Assembly (NCBI RefSeq): GCF_007164525.1 | Contig: NZ_AP019791.1 | Location: 2,343,501-2,407,500 of the forward strand | Origin: Rubrobacter xylanophilus | Lineage (GTDB): Bacteria > Actinomycetota > Rubrobacteria > Rubrobacterales > Rubrobacteraceae | Length of the DNA stretch: 64,000 bases | Direction: 5' to 3' | Part shown: positions 16,924-24,833 of the stretch, in pieces | How the letters are laid out: each line of letters opens with the position of its first letter | Numbering within the stretch: position 1 is the stretch's first letter | The notes under the pieces: generated by a model | Databases searched by the model: none | What the model was told of the DNA's origin: nothing | The model's input: the letters and a program-made list of their open reading frames with translations, nothing else | Translations under genes and position numbers: made by a program

Positions 16924-18039
16924 GTGAGCGCAATGCTCGAAGATAGGGTCTTCGACGAGGTAAAGCGGCTCTGCTACGCCGGGCTCGAGGATGATGTTTT
17001 GCTACGGGAGGTGGCGGCGCGTCTGCGGCGGGTAGTGCCCTTCGACGCGTACTGCGCCTCGAAGACCGATCCTCTGAGTGCCATGATCACGCGCTCCGTG
17101 CACGAGAACCTCGGCGGCGCGAGGATCGTGAGCCTCTTCTTCCGGCACCTGTACTTCGAGGACGACGTGGGCGGCTACAACTGGCTGCCGGCGTCCGAGC
17201 GCCCCGTCGAGCGGCCCGTGCGCCTGATCTCCGAGGCCACCGGGGGCCGCCTGGAGCGCTCCATGCGCTACCGCGAGCTCCTGCGCCCCGCCGGGCTCAC
17301 CTACGAGCTGCGCGCCTTCTCCGCCGTGGGCCGGGAGTTCTGGGGAAACCTGAACCTCGCCCGCGAGCGCGGCCGCCCGGACTTCGACGCCCGCGAGGTC
17401 TCCCTCGTGCGCAGGGTGGCCCCGCACCTCGGCACGGGCCTCAGGGCCTCCACCCTCCGCGTGCGGGCCGCCGAAGCCGACCACGGCGACGCACCCGGCA
17501 TAGTAGTCCTCGACGACCGGGGGCTGGTGACGCACCACACCGCCGCCGCCGAGCGGATGCTTCGGGACCTCGGCGAACTCGGCCCCGGCTGGCGCGAGGA
17601 CGGCGGCCTGCCCGCGCCGGTGTGTATGGTGCTCGGCGCGCTCGGGAGGTCGCTGAGTCCGCGGAGCGAGCGGGATCGCAGCACCGTCCCGCGTCTGTGC
17701 GTCCGGGGGCGCTCCGGGCGCTGGCTCACGCTCCAAGCGGTGCGCGGCGAGCCGCAGTCAGACGGTGGCGTGACGATGGTCGTCATCGAGCCGGCGGGCG
17801 TGGGGGAGGTGGCCTGGATCCGCGCGAGCGCCTACGGGCTCACCCGCCGCGAGCGCGAGGTCGTGGACCTCGTCGTGCAGGGTGTCTCCACGAAAGGGAT
17901 CTCACGCCGCCTCTACATCTCCGAGTACACCGTCCAGAACCACCTCTCCAGCGTCTTCGAGAAGGTCGGCGTCCACAGCCGCCGGGAACTGGTGAAGAGG
18001 CTCTTCTTCGAAGGGCTCTGTCCCTCATTCTTCGGGTAG
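16924..18039 (+). CDS. LuxR family transcriptional regulator, copy 2
   Basis: About 371 residues, a full-length paralogue of copy 1: VPFDAYCASKTDP in the GAF-like region and YGLTRREREVVDLVVQGVS opening the LuxR DNA-binding domain. I prefer GTG at 16924 (GGCGAGG seven bases upstream) to an in-frame GTG at 16882, because it aligns with the copy 1 start. A 60-base segment inside the helix-turn-helix (17952-18011) is identical to copy 1 (16140-16199), far above the rest of the gene, which suggests gene conversion or strong constraint. A hairpin CTTCGGG/CCCGAAG (18030-18054) overlaps the stop. Confidence 0.88.
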   Translation: MSAMLEDRVFDEVKRLCYAGLEDDVLLREVAARLRRVVPFDAYCASKTDPLSAMITRSVHENLGGARIVSLFFRHLYFEDDVGGYNWLPASERPVERPVRLISEATGGRLERSMRYRELLRPAGLTYELRAFSAVGREFWGNLNLARERGRPDFDAREVSLVRRVAPHLGTGLRASTLRVRAAEADHGDAPGIVVLDDRGLVTHHTAAAERMLRDLGELGPGWREDGGLPAPVCMVLGALGRSLSPRSERDRSTVPRLCVRGRSGRWLTLQAVRGEPQSDGGVTMVVIEPAGVGEVAWIRASAYGLTRREREVVDLVVQGVSTKGISRRLYISEYTVQNHLSSVFEKVGVHSRRELVKRLFFEGLCPSFFG

Positions 18040-18091
18040 CGCCACCCCCCGAAGACCGGGCTATTGTGCTAGGCTTATCTTGCCCGCAGAG

Positions 18092-18255
18092 GGCCGCGGG
18101 AGAGAGCCGTCGCAGGCGGCCGCCGAAGGTGAAAGGTTCCGGTGGGGAGCCGAATCTCTCAGGCAAAAGGACCGCGGCCGGAGGGCGTCCTGGAGAGTCC
18201 GGCCGTGGGCCGGCGCCGACGGGGTAACACTCTCAGGTTCCGGGACAGGACGACA
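18092..18255 (+). ncRNA. glycine riboswitch, tandem aptamers (gcvT element)
   Basis: The leader of the gcv operon contains two glycine aptamer signatures. Aptamer 1 (about 18095-18178) has GGGAGAGAGCCG, GCCGAAGGTGAAA and the hallmark AATCTCTCAGGCAAAAGGAC. Aptamer 2 (about 18187-18252) has CTGGAGAGTCCG, GCCGACGGGG and CTCTCAGG followed by GGGACAGGACG. In this family glycine binding usually switches on glycine cleavage genes. About 45 bases remain between aptamer 2 and the gcvPA start, enough for an expression platform that could act on the GAGGGGG ribosome site. Confidence 0.93.
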
Positions 18256-18298
18256 AAGGAAGACGTCCAACCGGAAGAGACCAAGAGGGGGTATACCC

Positions 18299-19588
18299 GT
18301 GGCGCGCTTCACACCGCACACCGAGGCGGACATCCGGGAGATGCTGGAGGTCATCGGGGTTTCCTCGATCGACGAGCTCTTCGCCGACGTCTCCCCGAAG
18401 TTCGAGGGGGAGTTGGATCTGCCGCTGGCGCTCTCCGAGCACGAGGTATTGAGGGAGGCCGAGCGGCTCGCGGGGAAGAACGCCGCCGGGCTTCCCGTCT
18501 TTCTGGGAGCCGGAGCCTACGACAGGATAACGCCGGCCGCCGTCGGGCAGATCATCTCCCGCGGCGAGTTCATGACCTCCTACACCCCCTACCAGCCGGA
18601 GGTGAGCCAGGGCCACCTGCAGGCCATCTTCGAGTTCCAGTCGGTGATCTCCGAGCTCACCGGCCTGGAGGTCTCCAACGCCTCGGTCTACGACGCAGCG
18701 AGCGCGGTCGCCGAGGCCGCCCTGATGACCGCCCGCCTCACGGGGCGTGAACCGAAGGTCGCCGCCTCTGCGGGCCTGAACCCCCGCTACCGCGAGGTGC
18801 TCGAGACCTACGGCGTGGAGGTGGCCGGGCTCCCCTTCGAGGGCGGCGCGACGGACTTCTCCTCCGTACCCGGGGACGTCTCGGGTGTCATCGTGCAGAG
18901 CCCCAACTTCTTCGGGATCGTCGAGGACGTCCGGGCGGCCTCAGAGGCCGCGCACGAGAGCGGGGCGCTCGCCGTCGCCGTCTGCGACCCCGTCGCGCTC
19001 GCCGTGCTGGAGCCACCCGGGAGCTTGGGGGCTGATATCGCGGTGGGGGAGACCCAGCCGCTCGGCGTCCCCCTCATGTTCGGGGGGCCCTACGCCGGGT
19101 ACATGGCCACCCGCCAGAGGTTCGTCCGCCAGCTTCCCGGCCGCATCGCCGGGGAGACCGTGGACCGGGAGGGGCGGCTGGCCTACGTGCTCACGCTGAG
19201 GGCCCGTGAGCAGGACATCCGCCGCGCCAGGGCCAACTCCAACATCTGCACCAACCAGGCGCTCACCGCCCTTGCGGCGACCATCTACGCGGCGCTCATG
19301 GGTCCCGAGGGGCTGCGCGAGGTGGCCGAGCTCTCCATCTCCAAGGCCCACTACCTCTCGGGCCGGCTCGGGGAGGCCGGGTTCGCGCTCCGCTACCCGG
19401 AGGCGCCCTTCCTCTGGGAGTTCGCGGTGGAGATGCCGGACGTGAAGAGGGCCAACGCGGCGCTGCTGGAGCGCGGCATCGTGGGCGGGCTCGACCTCGG
19501 CGACGGGGCGATGCTCGTGGCGGTGACGGAGAAGAGGACCAAAGAGGAGCTCGACGCCTTCGTGGAGGTGGTGGCGAATGCTGGGTAA
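18299..19588 (+). CDS. gcvPA: glycine dehydrogenase (decarboxylating) subunit 1
   Basis: About 429 residues, the N-terminal half of the PLP-dependent P-protein, encoded separately as in many Gram-positive and thermophilic bacteria. It begins MARFTPHTEADIREML with RGEFMTSYTPYQPEVSQG and the NASVYDAASAVAEA cofactor-side segment. Together with GcvPB it decarboxylates glycine and passes the aminomethyl group to lipoylated GcvH. GTG at 18299 follows AGAGGGGG by eight bases; upstream in-frame codons fall within the riboswitch. It overlaps gcvPB by 11 bases. Confidence 0.95.
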   Translation: MARFTPHTEADIREMLEVIGVSSIDELFADVSPKFEGELDLPLALSEHEVLREAERLAGKNAAGLPVFLGAGAYDRITPAAVGQIISRGEFMTSYTPYQPEVSQGHLQAIFEFQSVISELTGLEVSNASVYDAASAVAEAALMTARLTGREPKVAASAGLNPRYREVLETYGVEVAGLPFEGGATDFSSVPGDVSGVIVQSPNFFGIVEDVRAASEAAHESGALAVAVCDPVALAVLEPPGSLGADIAVGETQPLGVPLMFGGPYAGYMATRQRFVRQLPGRIAGETVDREGRLAYVLTLRAREQDIRRARANSNICTNQALTALAATIYAALMGPEGLREVAELSISKAHYLSGRLGEAGFALRYPEAPFLWEFAVEMPDVKRANAALLERGIVGGLDLGDGAMLVAVTEKRTKEELDAFVEVVANAG

Positions 19589-20993
19589 CCTGATCCGAGA
19601 CAAGGGACGCTCCGGCCGCCGGGGATACACCCTGCCCCGGCCGGACGTGGAGCTCGTGAGCCCGGAGGACGTGATCCCGGAGCGGTTCCTCCGCCGGGAG
19701 AGGCCCCGGCTGCCGGAGGTCGACGAGCCCACGGTCGTCCGCCACTACACCAACCTCTCCCGCAGGAACTGGGGCATCGACACCAACTTCTACCCTCTGG
19801 GTTCCTGCACCATGAAACACAACCCCCGGGCCAACGAGGTCGCCGCCGCCAACTCCGGCTTCGCCGGGCTGCACCCCCTGCAGCCCGAGGAGCAGGTACA
19901 GGGGGCGCTGCAGATCATGTACGAGCTGCAGGGGTTCCTCGCCGAGATCTCCGGCTTCCCGGCGGTCTCGCTGCAGCCGCTCGCCGGAGCCCAGGGCGAG
20001 CTCACCAGCATCCTCATGATCCGTGACTACTTCCGGGACGCCGGGGATACGGGGCGCAGGGTGGTCCTCATCCCCCAGACCGCCCACGGCACCAACCCGG
20101 CCACCGCGGCGATGGCCGGTTTCGAGGCCAGGGAGATCGGGCTCGACGACCGCGGCTGCGTGGACGTGGAGGAGCTGCGCCGGATGGCCGACGAGAGCAC
20201 CGCGGCGCTCATGATCACCAACCCCAACACCTGCGGGGTCTTCGAGCGGAACATGGAGGAGATCGCCGGGATCCTCCACTCCGTCGGGGCCTTCCTGTAC
20301 ATGGACGGGGCGAACATGAACGCGAACATGGGCCGGATGCGCCCGGCCGACGCCGGGGTGGACATCATGCACTTCAACCTGCACAAGACGTTCTCCACCC
20401 CCCACGGCGGCGGCGGCCCGGGCTCGGGGGCCATCGCCTGCTCGGAGCGCCTGGCCCCCTTCAGGCCCGACCCGGTGGTGGAGAGGACCGGCGACGCCTA
20501 CCGCTTCGTCCGGCCGGAGAAGAGCATCGGCCGGGTGGCCACCTTCCACGGCAACTTCGGCCCGATGCTCCGGGCCTGGAGCTACATCCGGATGCACGGC
20601 CCGGAGCTAAGGGAGGTCACGGACCTGGCCGTGCTGAACGCCAACTACGTCCGGGCCCGCCTGAAGGGTACCTACCGGCTCCCCTACGAGGGGCCGTGCA
20701 AGCACGAGGTGGTGGTCCAGCCTCCCAAGGGCATGAGAGCGCTGGACATCGCCAAGGGCCTCATAGACCATGGCTTCCACCCCCCCACCATCTACTTCCC
20801 CCTCGTCGTCAAGGAGGCTATGCTCATCGAGCCGACCGAGACCGAGTCGAAGGAGACCCTCGACGACTTCGTGGGGGCGATGCTGGAGCTGGCCGAGGCG
20901 AAGCCGGAGGAGCTGGAGGAGGCCCCCACCCGGGCCCCCACCCGCCGCCTCGACGAGGCCCGCGCCGCCCGCAGGCTGAAGGCCCGGTGGTAG
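19578..20993 (+). CDS. gcvPB: glycine dehydrogenase (decarboxylating) subunit 2
   Basis: About 471 residues, the C-terminal half of the P-protein. The segment NFYPLGSCTMKHNPR and the PLP lysine motif FNLHKTFSTPHGGGGPGSG are intact. It pairs with GcvPA to form the active alpha2-beta2 enzyme. It ends two bases before the gcvT start. The tail after residue 440 is a variable Glu/Ala/Pro-rich extension. Confidence 0.96.
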   Translation: MLGNLIRDKGRSGRRGYTLPRPDVELVSPEDVIPERFLRRERPRLPEVDEPTVVRHYTNLSRRNWGIDTNFYPLGSCTMKHNPRANEVAAANSGFAGLHPLQPEEQVQGALQIMYELQGFLAEISGFPAVSLQPLAGAQGELTSILMIRDYFRDAGDTGRRVVLIPQTAHGTNPATAAMAGFEAREIGLDDRGCVDVEELRRMADESTAALMITNPNTCGVFERNMEEIAGILHSVGAFLYMDGANMNANMGRMRPADAGVDIMHFNLHKTFSTPHGGGGPGSGAIACSERLAPFRPDPVVERTGDAYRFVRPEKSIGRVATFHGNFGPMLRAWSYIRMHGPELREVTDLAVLNANYVRARLKGTYRLPYEGPCKHEVVVQPPKGMRALDIAKGLIDHGFHPPTIYFPLVVKEAMLIEPTETESKETLDDFVGAMLELAEAKPEELEEAPTRAPTRRLDEARAARRLKARW

Positions 20994-20995
20994 CC

Positions 20996-22078
20996 GTGGC
21001 CGAGGGTACCCTGCGCCGCACCCCGCTCTACGACGAGCACCGGAGGCTCGGAGCCCGCCTGGTGGACTTCGCCGGCTGGGAGATGCCGGTGCAGTACGCG
21101 GGGATAAGGGCCGAACACGAGGCGGTGCGCACCCGCGCGGGCCTCTTCGACGTCTCGCATATGGGCGAGGTGGCCTTTCGCGGCCCGGACGCCGAGAGGG
21201 CCCTTCAGCGGCTCCTCACCCGCGACGTCTCCCGGCTGGAGCGGGGACAGGCGGGCTACGCCGCCGTCTGCCTGGAAAGCGGGGGAACGGTGGACGACGT
21301 GATCGCCTACCGCCGCGAGGAGGATTTCCTCGTGGTGGTGAACGCCGCCAACCGCGAGAAAGACCTCGCCCACTTCCGCCGGCACACCTCAGACCTCGAC
21401 GTAGAGATCTCCGACGAGACGGAGGAGTGGGCGCTCCTGGCTCTGCAGGGACCGGCCTCCGAGGAGATCCTGCAGCGCTTCGTCGGGAGAGACCTCTCCA
21501 CCCTCGGGCGCTACCGCTTCGTGCGGGAAGAGGTGGGCGGCGCTCCCGCGATCGTCTCCCGCACCGGCTACACCGGGGAGGACGGCTTCGAGATCTTCGT
21601 CTCCCCTAGGGACGCGCCCTCCCTGTGGCGGCGCCTCATCGAGGCGGGGGCCGCGCCCGCGGGCCTCGGGGCCCGGGACACCCTGCGCCTGGAGGCCGGG
21701 ATGTGCCTCTACGGCAACGAGCTGGACGAGGAGACCACGCCGCTCGAGGCCGGGATCTCCTTCGCCGTCCACCTGGACAAGGAAGAGGAGTTCGTGGGCC
21801 GGCAGGCGCTGCGCCGACAGAGGGAGGAGGGGCTGAGGAAAAAACTCGTCGGCTTCGAGCTCGAGGGGCGCGGGATCGCCCGCCACGGCTACCCGGTCGC
21901 GGCGGGCGGCGAGGAGGTTGGGGTCGTCACCAGCGGAACGATGTCCCCGACGCTGAACCGGGCCATCGGGATGGCCTACGTCCCCCCGGACCTGGAGGAC
22001 GGCCTCGCGGTGATCATCCGGGGGCGGCCGGTCCCGGCCAGGATCGTCCCGCTCCCCTTCTACCGGCGCGGCAGATAG
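20996..22078 (+). CDS. gcvT: aminomethyltransferase (glycine cleavage T-protein)
   Basis: About 360 residues. It opens with [29 protein letters not shown] and FDVSHMGEV, both standard for GcvT, and has [11 protein letters not shown] and [14 protein letters not shown] (folate/aminomethyl site). It releases ammonia from the aminomethyl-lipoyl arm and forms methylene-tetrahydrofolate. The start is GTG at 20996, or GTG at 20987 overlapping the gcvPB stop. No strong ribosome site is visible, which suits coupling to gcvPB. Confidence 0.95.
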   Translation: MAEGTLRRTPLYDEHRRLGARLVDFAGWEMPVQYAGIRAEHEAVRTRAGLFDVSHMGEVAFRGPDAERALQRLLTRDVSRLERGQAGYAAVCLESGGTVDDVIAYRREEDFLVVVNAANREKDLAHFRRHTSDLDVEISDETEEWALLALQGPASEEILQRFVGRDLSTLGRYRFVREEVGGAPAIVSRTGYTGEDGFEIFVSPRDAPSLWRRLIEAGAAPAGLGARDTLRLEAGMCLYGNELDEETTPLEAGISFAVHLDKEEEFVGRQALRRQREEGLRKKLVGFELEGRGIARHGYPVAAGGEEVGVVTSGTMSPTLNRAIGMAYVPPDLEDGLAVIIRGRPVPARIVPLPFYRRGR

Positions 22079-22103
22079 GAGAGAGACCGAAGGGAGGAAC
22101 ATT

Positions 22104-22484
22104 TTGCCCGAGATACCTCAGGATCTCCAGTACACCCGGACCCACGAATGGGTCCGCATCGAAGACGGAACCGCCACCGTCGGTATAACCGACCACGCCC
22201 AGGAAGAACTCGGCGACGTGGTCTTCGTCGAACTGCCCGAACCGGGCAGCTCCGTGGAGGCCGGAGAACCCTTCGGCACCATAGAGTCGGTGAAGGCCGT
22301 CTCCGACCTCTACTCCCCCGTCAGCGGCGAGGTCGCGGAGGTGAACAGAACCCTCGAAGAGAGCCCGGAGAGGGTCAACGAAGATCCCTACGGCGAAGGC
22401 TGGCTCATCCGCGTCCGGATCTCCGGCCAGCCCGACCTCCTCTCCCCCGAAGAGTACGCCAGCCGCCTCGAAGAAGAGGAGTAG
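22104..22484 (+). CDS. gcvH: glycine cleavage system H-protein
   Basis: 126 residues, normal for GcvH. The lipoylated lysine is in FGTIESVKAVSDLYSPVSGEV, and the N-terminal LQYTRTHEWVRIEDG is standard. It carries the aminomethyl intermediate between the P and T proteins. TTG at 22104 follows GGGAGGA by a few bases. It is the last gene of the operon, with a strong palindrome 10 bases after the stop. Confidence 0.96.
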   Translation: MPEIPQDLQYTRTHEWVRIEDGTATVGITDHAQEELGDVVFVELPEPGSSVEAGEPFGTIESVKAVSDLYSPVSGEVAEVNRTLEESPERVNEDPYGEGWLIRVRISGQPDLLSPEEYASRLEEEE

Positions 22485-22494
22485 CCCGGTAAAC

Positions 22495-22526
22495 CCGGCG
22501 GGCCACCGTATACGGTGGCCCGCCGG
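22495..22526 (+). terminator. perfect palindrome, probable gcv operon terminator
   Basis: A perfect inverted repeat with two 16-base arms and no spacer (arm: CCGGCGGGCCACCGTA) begins 10 bases after the gcvH stop and is followed by TTCT. The very GC-rich stem could end transcription despite the short T-run, or could be recognised as DNA. Confidence 0.65.
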
Positions 22527-22608
22527 TTCTCAGGACCCCATATGTGCCGGCCATATATACTGCCAGCAGCTATCTGCAGAATTTTTCTGAATTTTCTGTT
22601 CCGAGGCC

Positions 22609-22637
22609 TTTACAAAGTGTGACGAGCGCGATATCAT
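22609..22637 (+). promoter_or_regulatory. promoter of the candidate small RNA
   Basis: TTTACA (22609-22614) and TATCAT (22632-22637) are separated by exactly 17 bases, close to the sigma-70 consensus. About 20 bases upstream is an AT-rich tract (around 22580-22599, ATTTTTCTGAATTTTCTG) like an UP element. No protein gene starts downstream on this strand before the terminator at 22847. Confidence 0.6.
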
Positions 22638-22686
22638 ACTGGCGTCGGTTGGTGCGAAACCAAAACCGACACACAATTAAAGAGTT

Positions 22687-22743
22687 CGGGGCGCGACTCC
22701 TCCTTTCCCTTTCCCCACCTATCACCCCTAAACAGCGCCCCGG
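22687..22743 (+). repeat. 57-bp direct repeat, unit 1
   Basis: Identical to 22758-22814, with a period of 71 bases. The unit has inverted ends CGGGGCGC and GCGCCCCG, so each copy folds into its own 8-bp stem. The 14-base spacer between units (22744-22757) is unrelated to the repeat body. Confidence 0.95.
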
Positions 22744-22757
22744 GCTCTTCCCCGGTA

Positions 22758-22814
22758 CGGGGCGCGACTCCTCCTTTCCCTTTCCCCACCTATCACCCCT
22801 AAACAGCGCCCCGG
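22758..22814 (+). repeat. 57-bp direct repeat, unit 2
   Basis: Exact second copy of the unit at 22687-22743. The first base that differs from copy 1 is at 22815. Exact identity of a non-coding stretch implies recent duplication or selection on both loops. Confidence 0.95.
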
Positions 22815-22846
22815 CCGGGACCTTTTCTTTTTCCGGGAAGATCGGG

Positions 22847-22889
22847 ACAAAAGCGGCTGCGCTCCTGACTGGAACGCAGCCGCTTTTGT
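22847..22889. terminator. bidirectional intrinsic terminator
   Basis: Arms of 15 bases (ACAAAAGCGGCTGCG at 22847-22861 and its exact complement at 22875-22889) surround a 13-base loop. The A-run of the left arm and T-run of the right arm make it work in both directions: for the small RNA on the plus strand and for rex on the minus strand, whose stop codon is 16 bases away. Confidence 0.85.
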
Positions 22890-22904
22890 TGGGGGTCTTT
22901 CTTT

Positions 22905-23555
22905 TCAGGTCGCGGGGGCGGCTTCTTCGGTTTCGGCCTGGGTGAGGTAGTAGAGGGTGTGCATCAGTTGGGCGGTCGGGTCTATACGATGAACGGTGAC
23001 GCCGGGTGGGACGTGAAGGAGCACGTCGGTGTAGTTGAGGATCACGCGGATATTCGCCTCGACCATGAGGTCGGCGACCTGCTGGGCGGCGGAGGCCGGG
23101 GTGGCGATTATCCCGATCACCTCGTCCGCTTCGGCGACGCTCTTCTTGAGCTCGTCTATGTGCTTGACGACTACGTTGCCGACGGTGCGGCCGATCTTCT
23201 GGGGGTCGTTGTCGAAGACGTCGTGGATGACGAAGCCGCGCTTGGGGAGGATGGTGCTGGAGGCTATGGCGCTCCCCAGGTTGCCCGCTCCCACGAGGGC
23301 GATGTTGTAGGTCTGGCGCAGCCCGAGGATGCCGCGCACCGCCTCGACCAGATCGTAGGCCTGATAACCAACCCCCCGCGTGCCGGAGAAGCCTATGGCG
23401 TTCAGATCCCGCCGCACCTGTACCGGGTTTATCCCCGTGAAGTCCCCAAGCTCCTTGCTGGAGACCGCATCCCTGCCCTCCTCGATGAGCTGCTGGGTAA
23501 CCCTGAGATACTTGGTGAGCCGGTTGGTCAGACCCGGTTGTAGCGTGGTTCGCAC
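22905..23555 (-). CDS. rex: redox-sensing transcriptional repressor Rex
   Basis: 216 residues, standard for Rex. A winged helix N-terminus (TNRLTKYLRVTQQLIEEGRDAVSSKELGDF, then INPVQVRRDLNAIG) precedes a Rossmann domain with ALVGAGNLGSAIA, the NADH-binding site. A C-terminal domain-swap helix (AQLMHTLYYLTQAE) completes it. Rex senses the NADH/NAD ratio and represses respiratory and fermentative genes. GTG start at 23555 follows AAGGAG by eight bases. No clear Rex operator (TTGTGA-N6-TCACAA) was found at its promoter. Confidence 0.95.
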   Translation of the reverse strand: MRTTLQPGLTNRLTKYLRVTQQLIEEGRDAVSSKELGDFTGINPVQVRRDLNAIGFSGTRGVGYQAYDLVEAVRGILGLRQTYNIALVGAGNLGSAIASSTILPKRGFVIHDVFDNDPQKIGRTVGNVVVKHIDELKKSVAEADEVIGIIATPASAAQQVADLMVEANIRVILNYTDVLLHVPPGVTVHRIDPTAQLMHTLYYLTQAETEEAAPAT

Positions 23556-23600
23556 CTTGTACGCTCCTTCTGGTCACAGGTCGCTCTCTGCGGTGAGAGC

Positions 23601-23628
23601 ATTGTAACAAAATGGATCGCTCTTGCAA
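23601..23628 (-). promoter_or_regulatory. rex promoter
   Basis: Read on the minus strand, TTGCAA (23628-23623) and TACAAT (23606-23601) are 16 bases apart, about 45 bases before the rex start codon. This is a near-consensus sigma-70 promoter. Confidence 0.65.
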
Positions 23629-23864
23629 TAAAGATGCTCTTAGTCGTGGACAACTCAGTAAGCAGGTTAGATTACAGCGGCGCGAGGAGCTTTCTTCGGG
23701 CCGTGGGGTGTTGTAGCATGGAGCGCGTGGGCGAGGCGCATCACGCGGGCACCATCTTTGGGCGGTTCCCCCGACCGTCCCTGCCCCGGCCGTCCCGCCT
23801 CTAGGGGCGATCCGGGGCTCTACAGGGCGCGAAGCAGAGTTCTTGATCTCTTTTTGGGGGAAAA

Positions 23865-24773
23865 TTGTCAGCTTTCACGACCTCAGAGGCGACGGGGAAG
23901 CGATCCGGTGTTCTCATCCGGAGGATGGGGGAGGCGGATCTGGAGGGGGTCAGGGAGCTGCGTTCGGTGGTTCGCTGGGCGGCGGACCCCGGGGCTTTCG
24001 AGCTCCTGCGCGGGACCCGGGATGCCCGCTGGGCGGTGGCCGAGTTGCCCGGCGGGTCGGTGGCGGGGATGGTGGGGGCGGTGCCGCTCGGAGGGGTTGG
24101 GATCCTGTGCCACCTCGCGGTCCGCGAGGAGCACCGCGGGAGCGGGCTCGGGAGTGCGCTCAGCCGGTGGGCCGTCGCCTGTCTGCGGGGGAGAGGGGTG
24201 CGGGTGGTGCGGCTGTACTCCACCCGGCAGGCAGAGGGGATCTACGGAGCGTTGGGTTTCAGGCCGGTCTGTCGGCGCACCGTGTACAGGAGGGAGGGGG
24301 AGGGGTTGCCCGCGGTGCGGGAGCCCCGCGGCTACCGGATCGGAGCTTTGCTCATGGGGGACCTCCCCGAGCTCTACGGGCTCGATTACTGGTCCTACGG
24401 CGGTGACCGCTCGCACATCATCTTCGCCATCCTGCGGCGGCATCCCGGCCTCGGGCTGGTGGCCCGGGACCGGGCCGGGCGGATGAAGGGCTACCTGATC
24501 CGGAGCCTCTCCGGAGATGCGGTCAGGATCGGGCCTTTCATGGCCGAGGACTTCCGGGTCGCCCGCGCCCTGCTGCGGCGTGCCCTCGCCGACGGTGGAG
24601 GGAAGAGGATCGAGGCCGCCGTGCCGGAGGGCCCGGAGAGCCCGGCGCACGCCCTCTTCCGGAGCTTCGGCTTCGCGGGCAGGAGCGAGAGGCTTCGGAT
24701 GGAGCTCGGCGACGAGCCGGGGGAGGGGGGAGGTCTGGAGCAGTACGCCACCACCGCCTACCTCGCCACCTGA
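23865..24773 (+). CDS. GNAT family N-acetyltransferase, two-domain
   Basis: About 302 residues. The N-terminal GNAT domain has the acetyl-CoA motif HLAVREEHRGSGLGSALSRWA (about residues 84-104) and the late LYSTRQAEGIYGALGFRPV. A second domain (about 145-290, beginning GYRIGALLMGDLPELYGLDYW) resembles the YitH-type acetyltransferase C-terminal half, with FRSFGFAGRSERLRM near the end. TTG at 23865 is taken as start. The 230-base gap between the rex promoter and this gene shows no feature I can name. Confidence 0.85.
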   Translation: MSAFTTSEATGKRSGVLIRRMGEADLEGVRELRSVVRWAADPGAFELLRGTRDARWAVAELPGGSVAGMVGAVPLGGVGILCHLAVREEHRGSGLGSALSRWAVACLRGRGVRVVRLYSTRQAEGIYGALGFRPVCRRTVYRREGEGLPAVREPRGYRIGALLMGDLPELYGLDYWSYGGDRSHIIFAILRRHPGLGLVARDRAGRMKGYLIRSLSGDAVRIGPFMAEDFRVARALLRRALADGGGKRIEAAVPEGPESPAHALFRSFGFAGRSERLRMELGDEPGEGGGLEQYATTAYLAT

Positions 24774-24833
24774 GGGGGCGTCATCCGCGGCGGTATATGG
24801 GAGGGGGAGCGCCTCGGCACGCTCGACGGGGCT

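Larger units (their letters stand above)
22644..22889 (+). ncRNA. candidate small RNA with tandem C/U-rich stem-loops
   Basis: Predicted start is near 22644, seven bases after the -10. The transcript would open with a hairpin (22644-22670, GTCGGTT paired with AACCGAC). An A/U-rich linker follows, then two identical 57-base modules (22687-22743 and 22758-22814), and it would finish at a strong bidirectional terminator (22847-22889). Each module is closed by CGGGGCGC/GCGCCCCG and displays a roughly 40-base, almost purine-free loop containing CTCCTCCTTTCCC, complementary to extended Shine-Dalgarno sequences. It vaguely recalls the actinobacterial 6C RNA, which also has two C-rich loops, but I cannot equate them. 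Any open frame here lacks coding features. Confidence 0.55.

Noticed and set aside
22687-22814. Possible CRISPR array
   Set aside because: There are only two units of 57 bases with one 14-base spacer, no further repeats and no cas genes. The inverted ends and promoter/terminator fit a structured RNA better.
22544-22945. Open frame of 133 codons over the small RNA region
   Set aside because: It runs through the palindromic repeats and the terminator into the end of rex on the other strand. The product is low-complexity and duplicated only because the RNA repeats are.
23556-23628. Rex operator at the rex promoter
   Set aside because: The stretch around TTGTAACAAAA is suggestive, but the symmetrical TTGTGA-N6-TCACAA pattern is absent.
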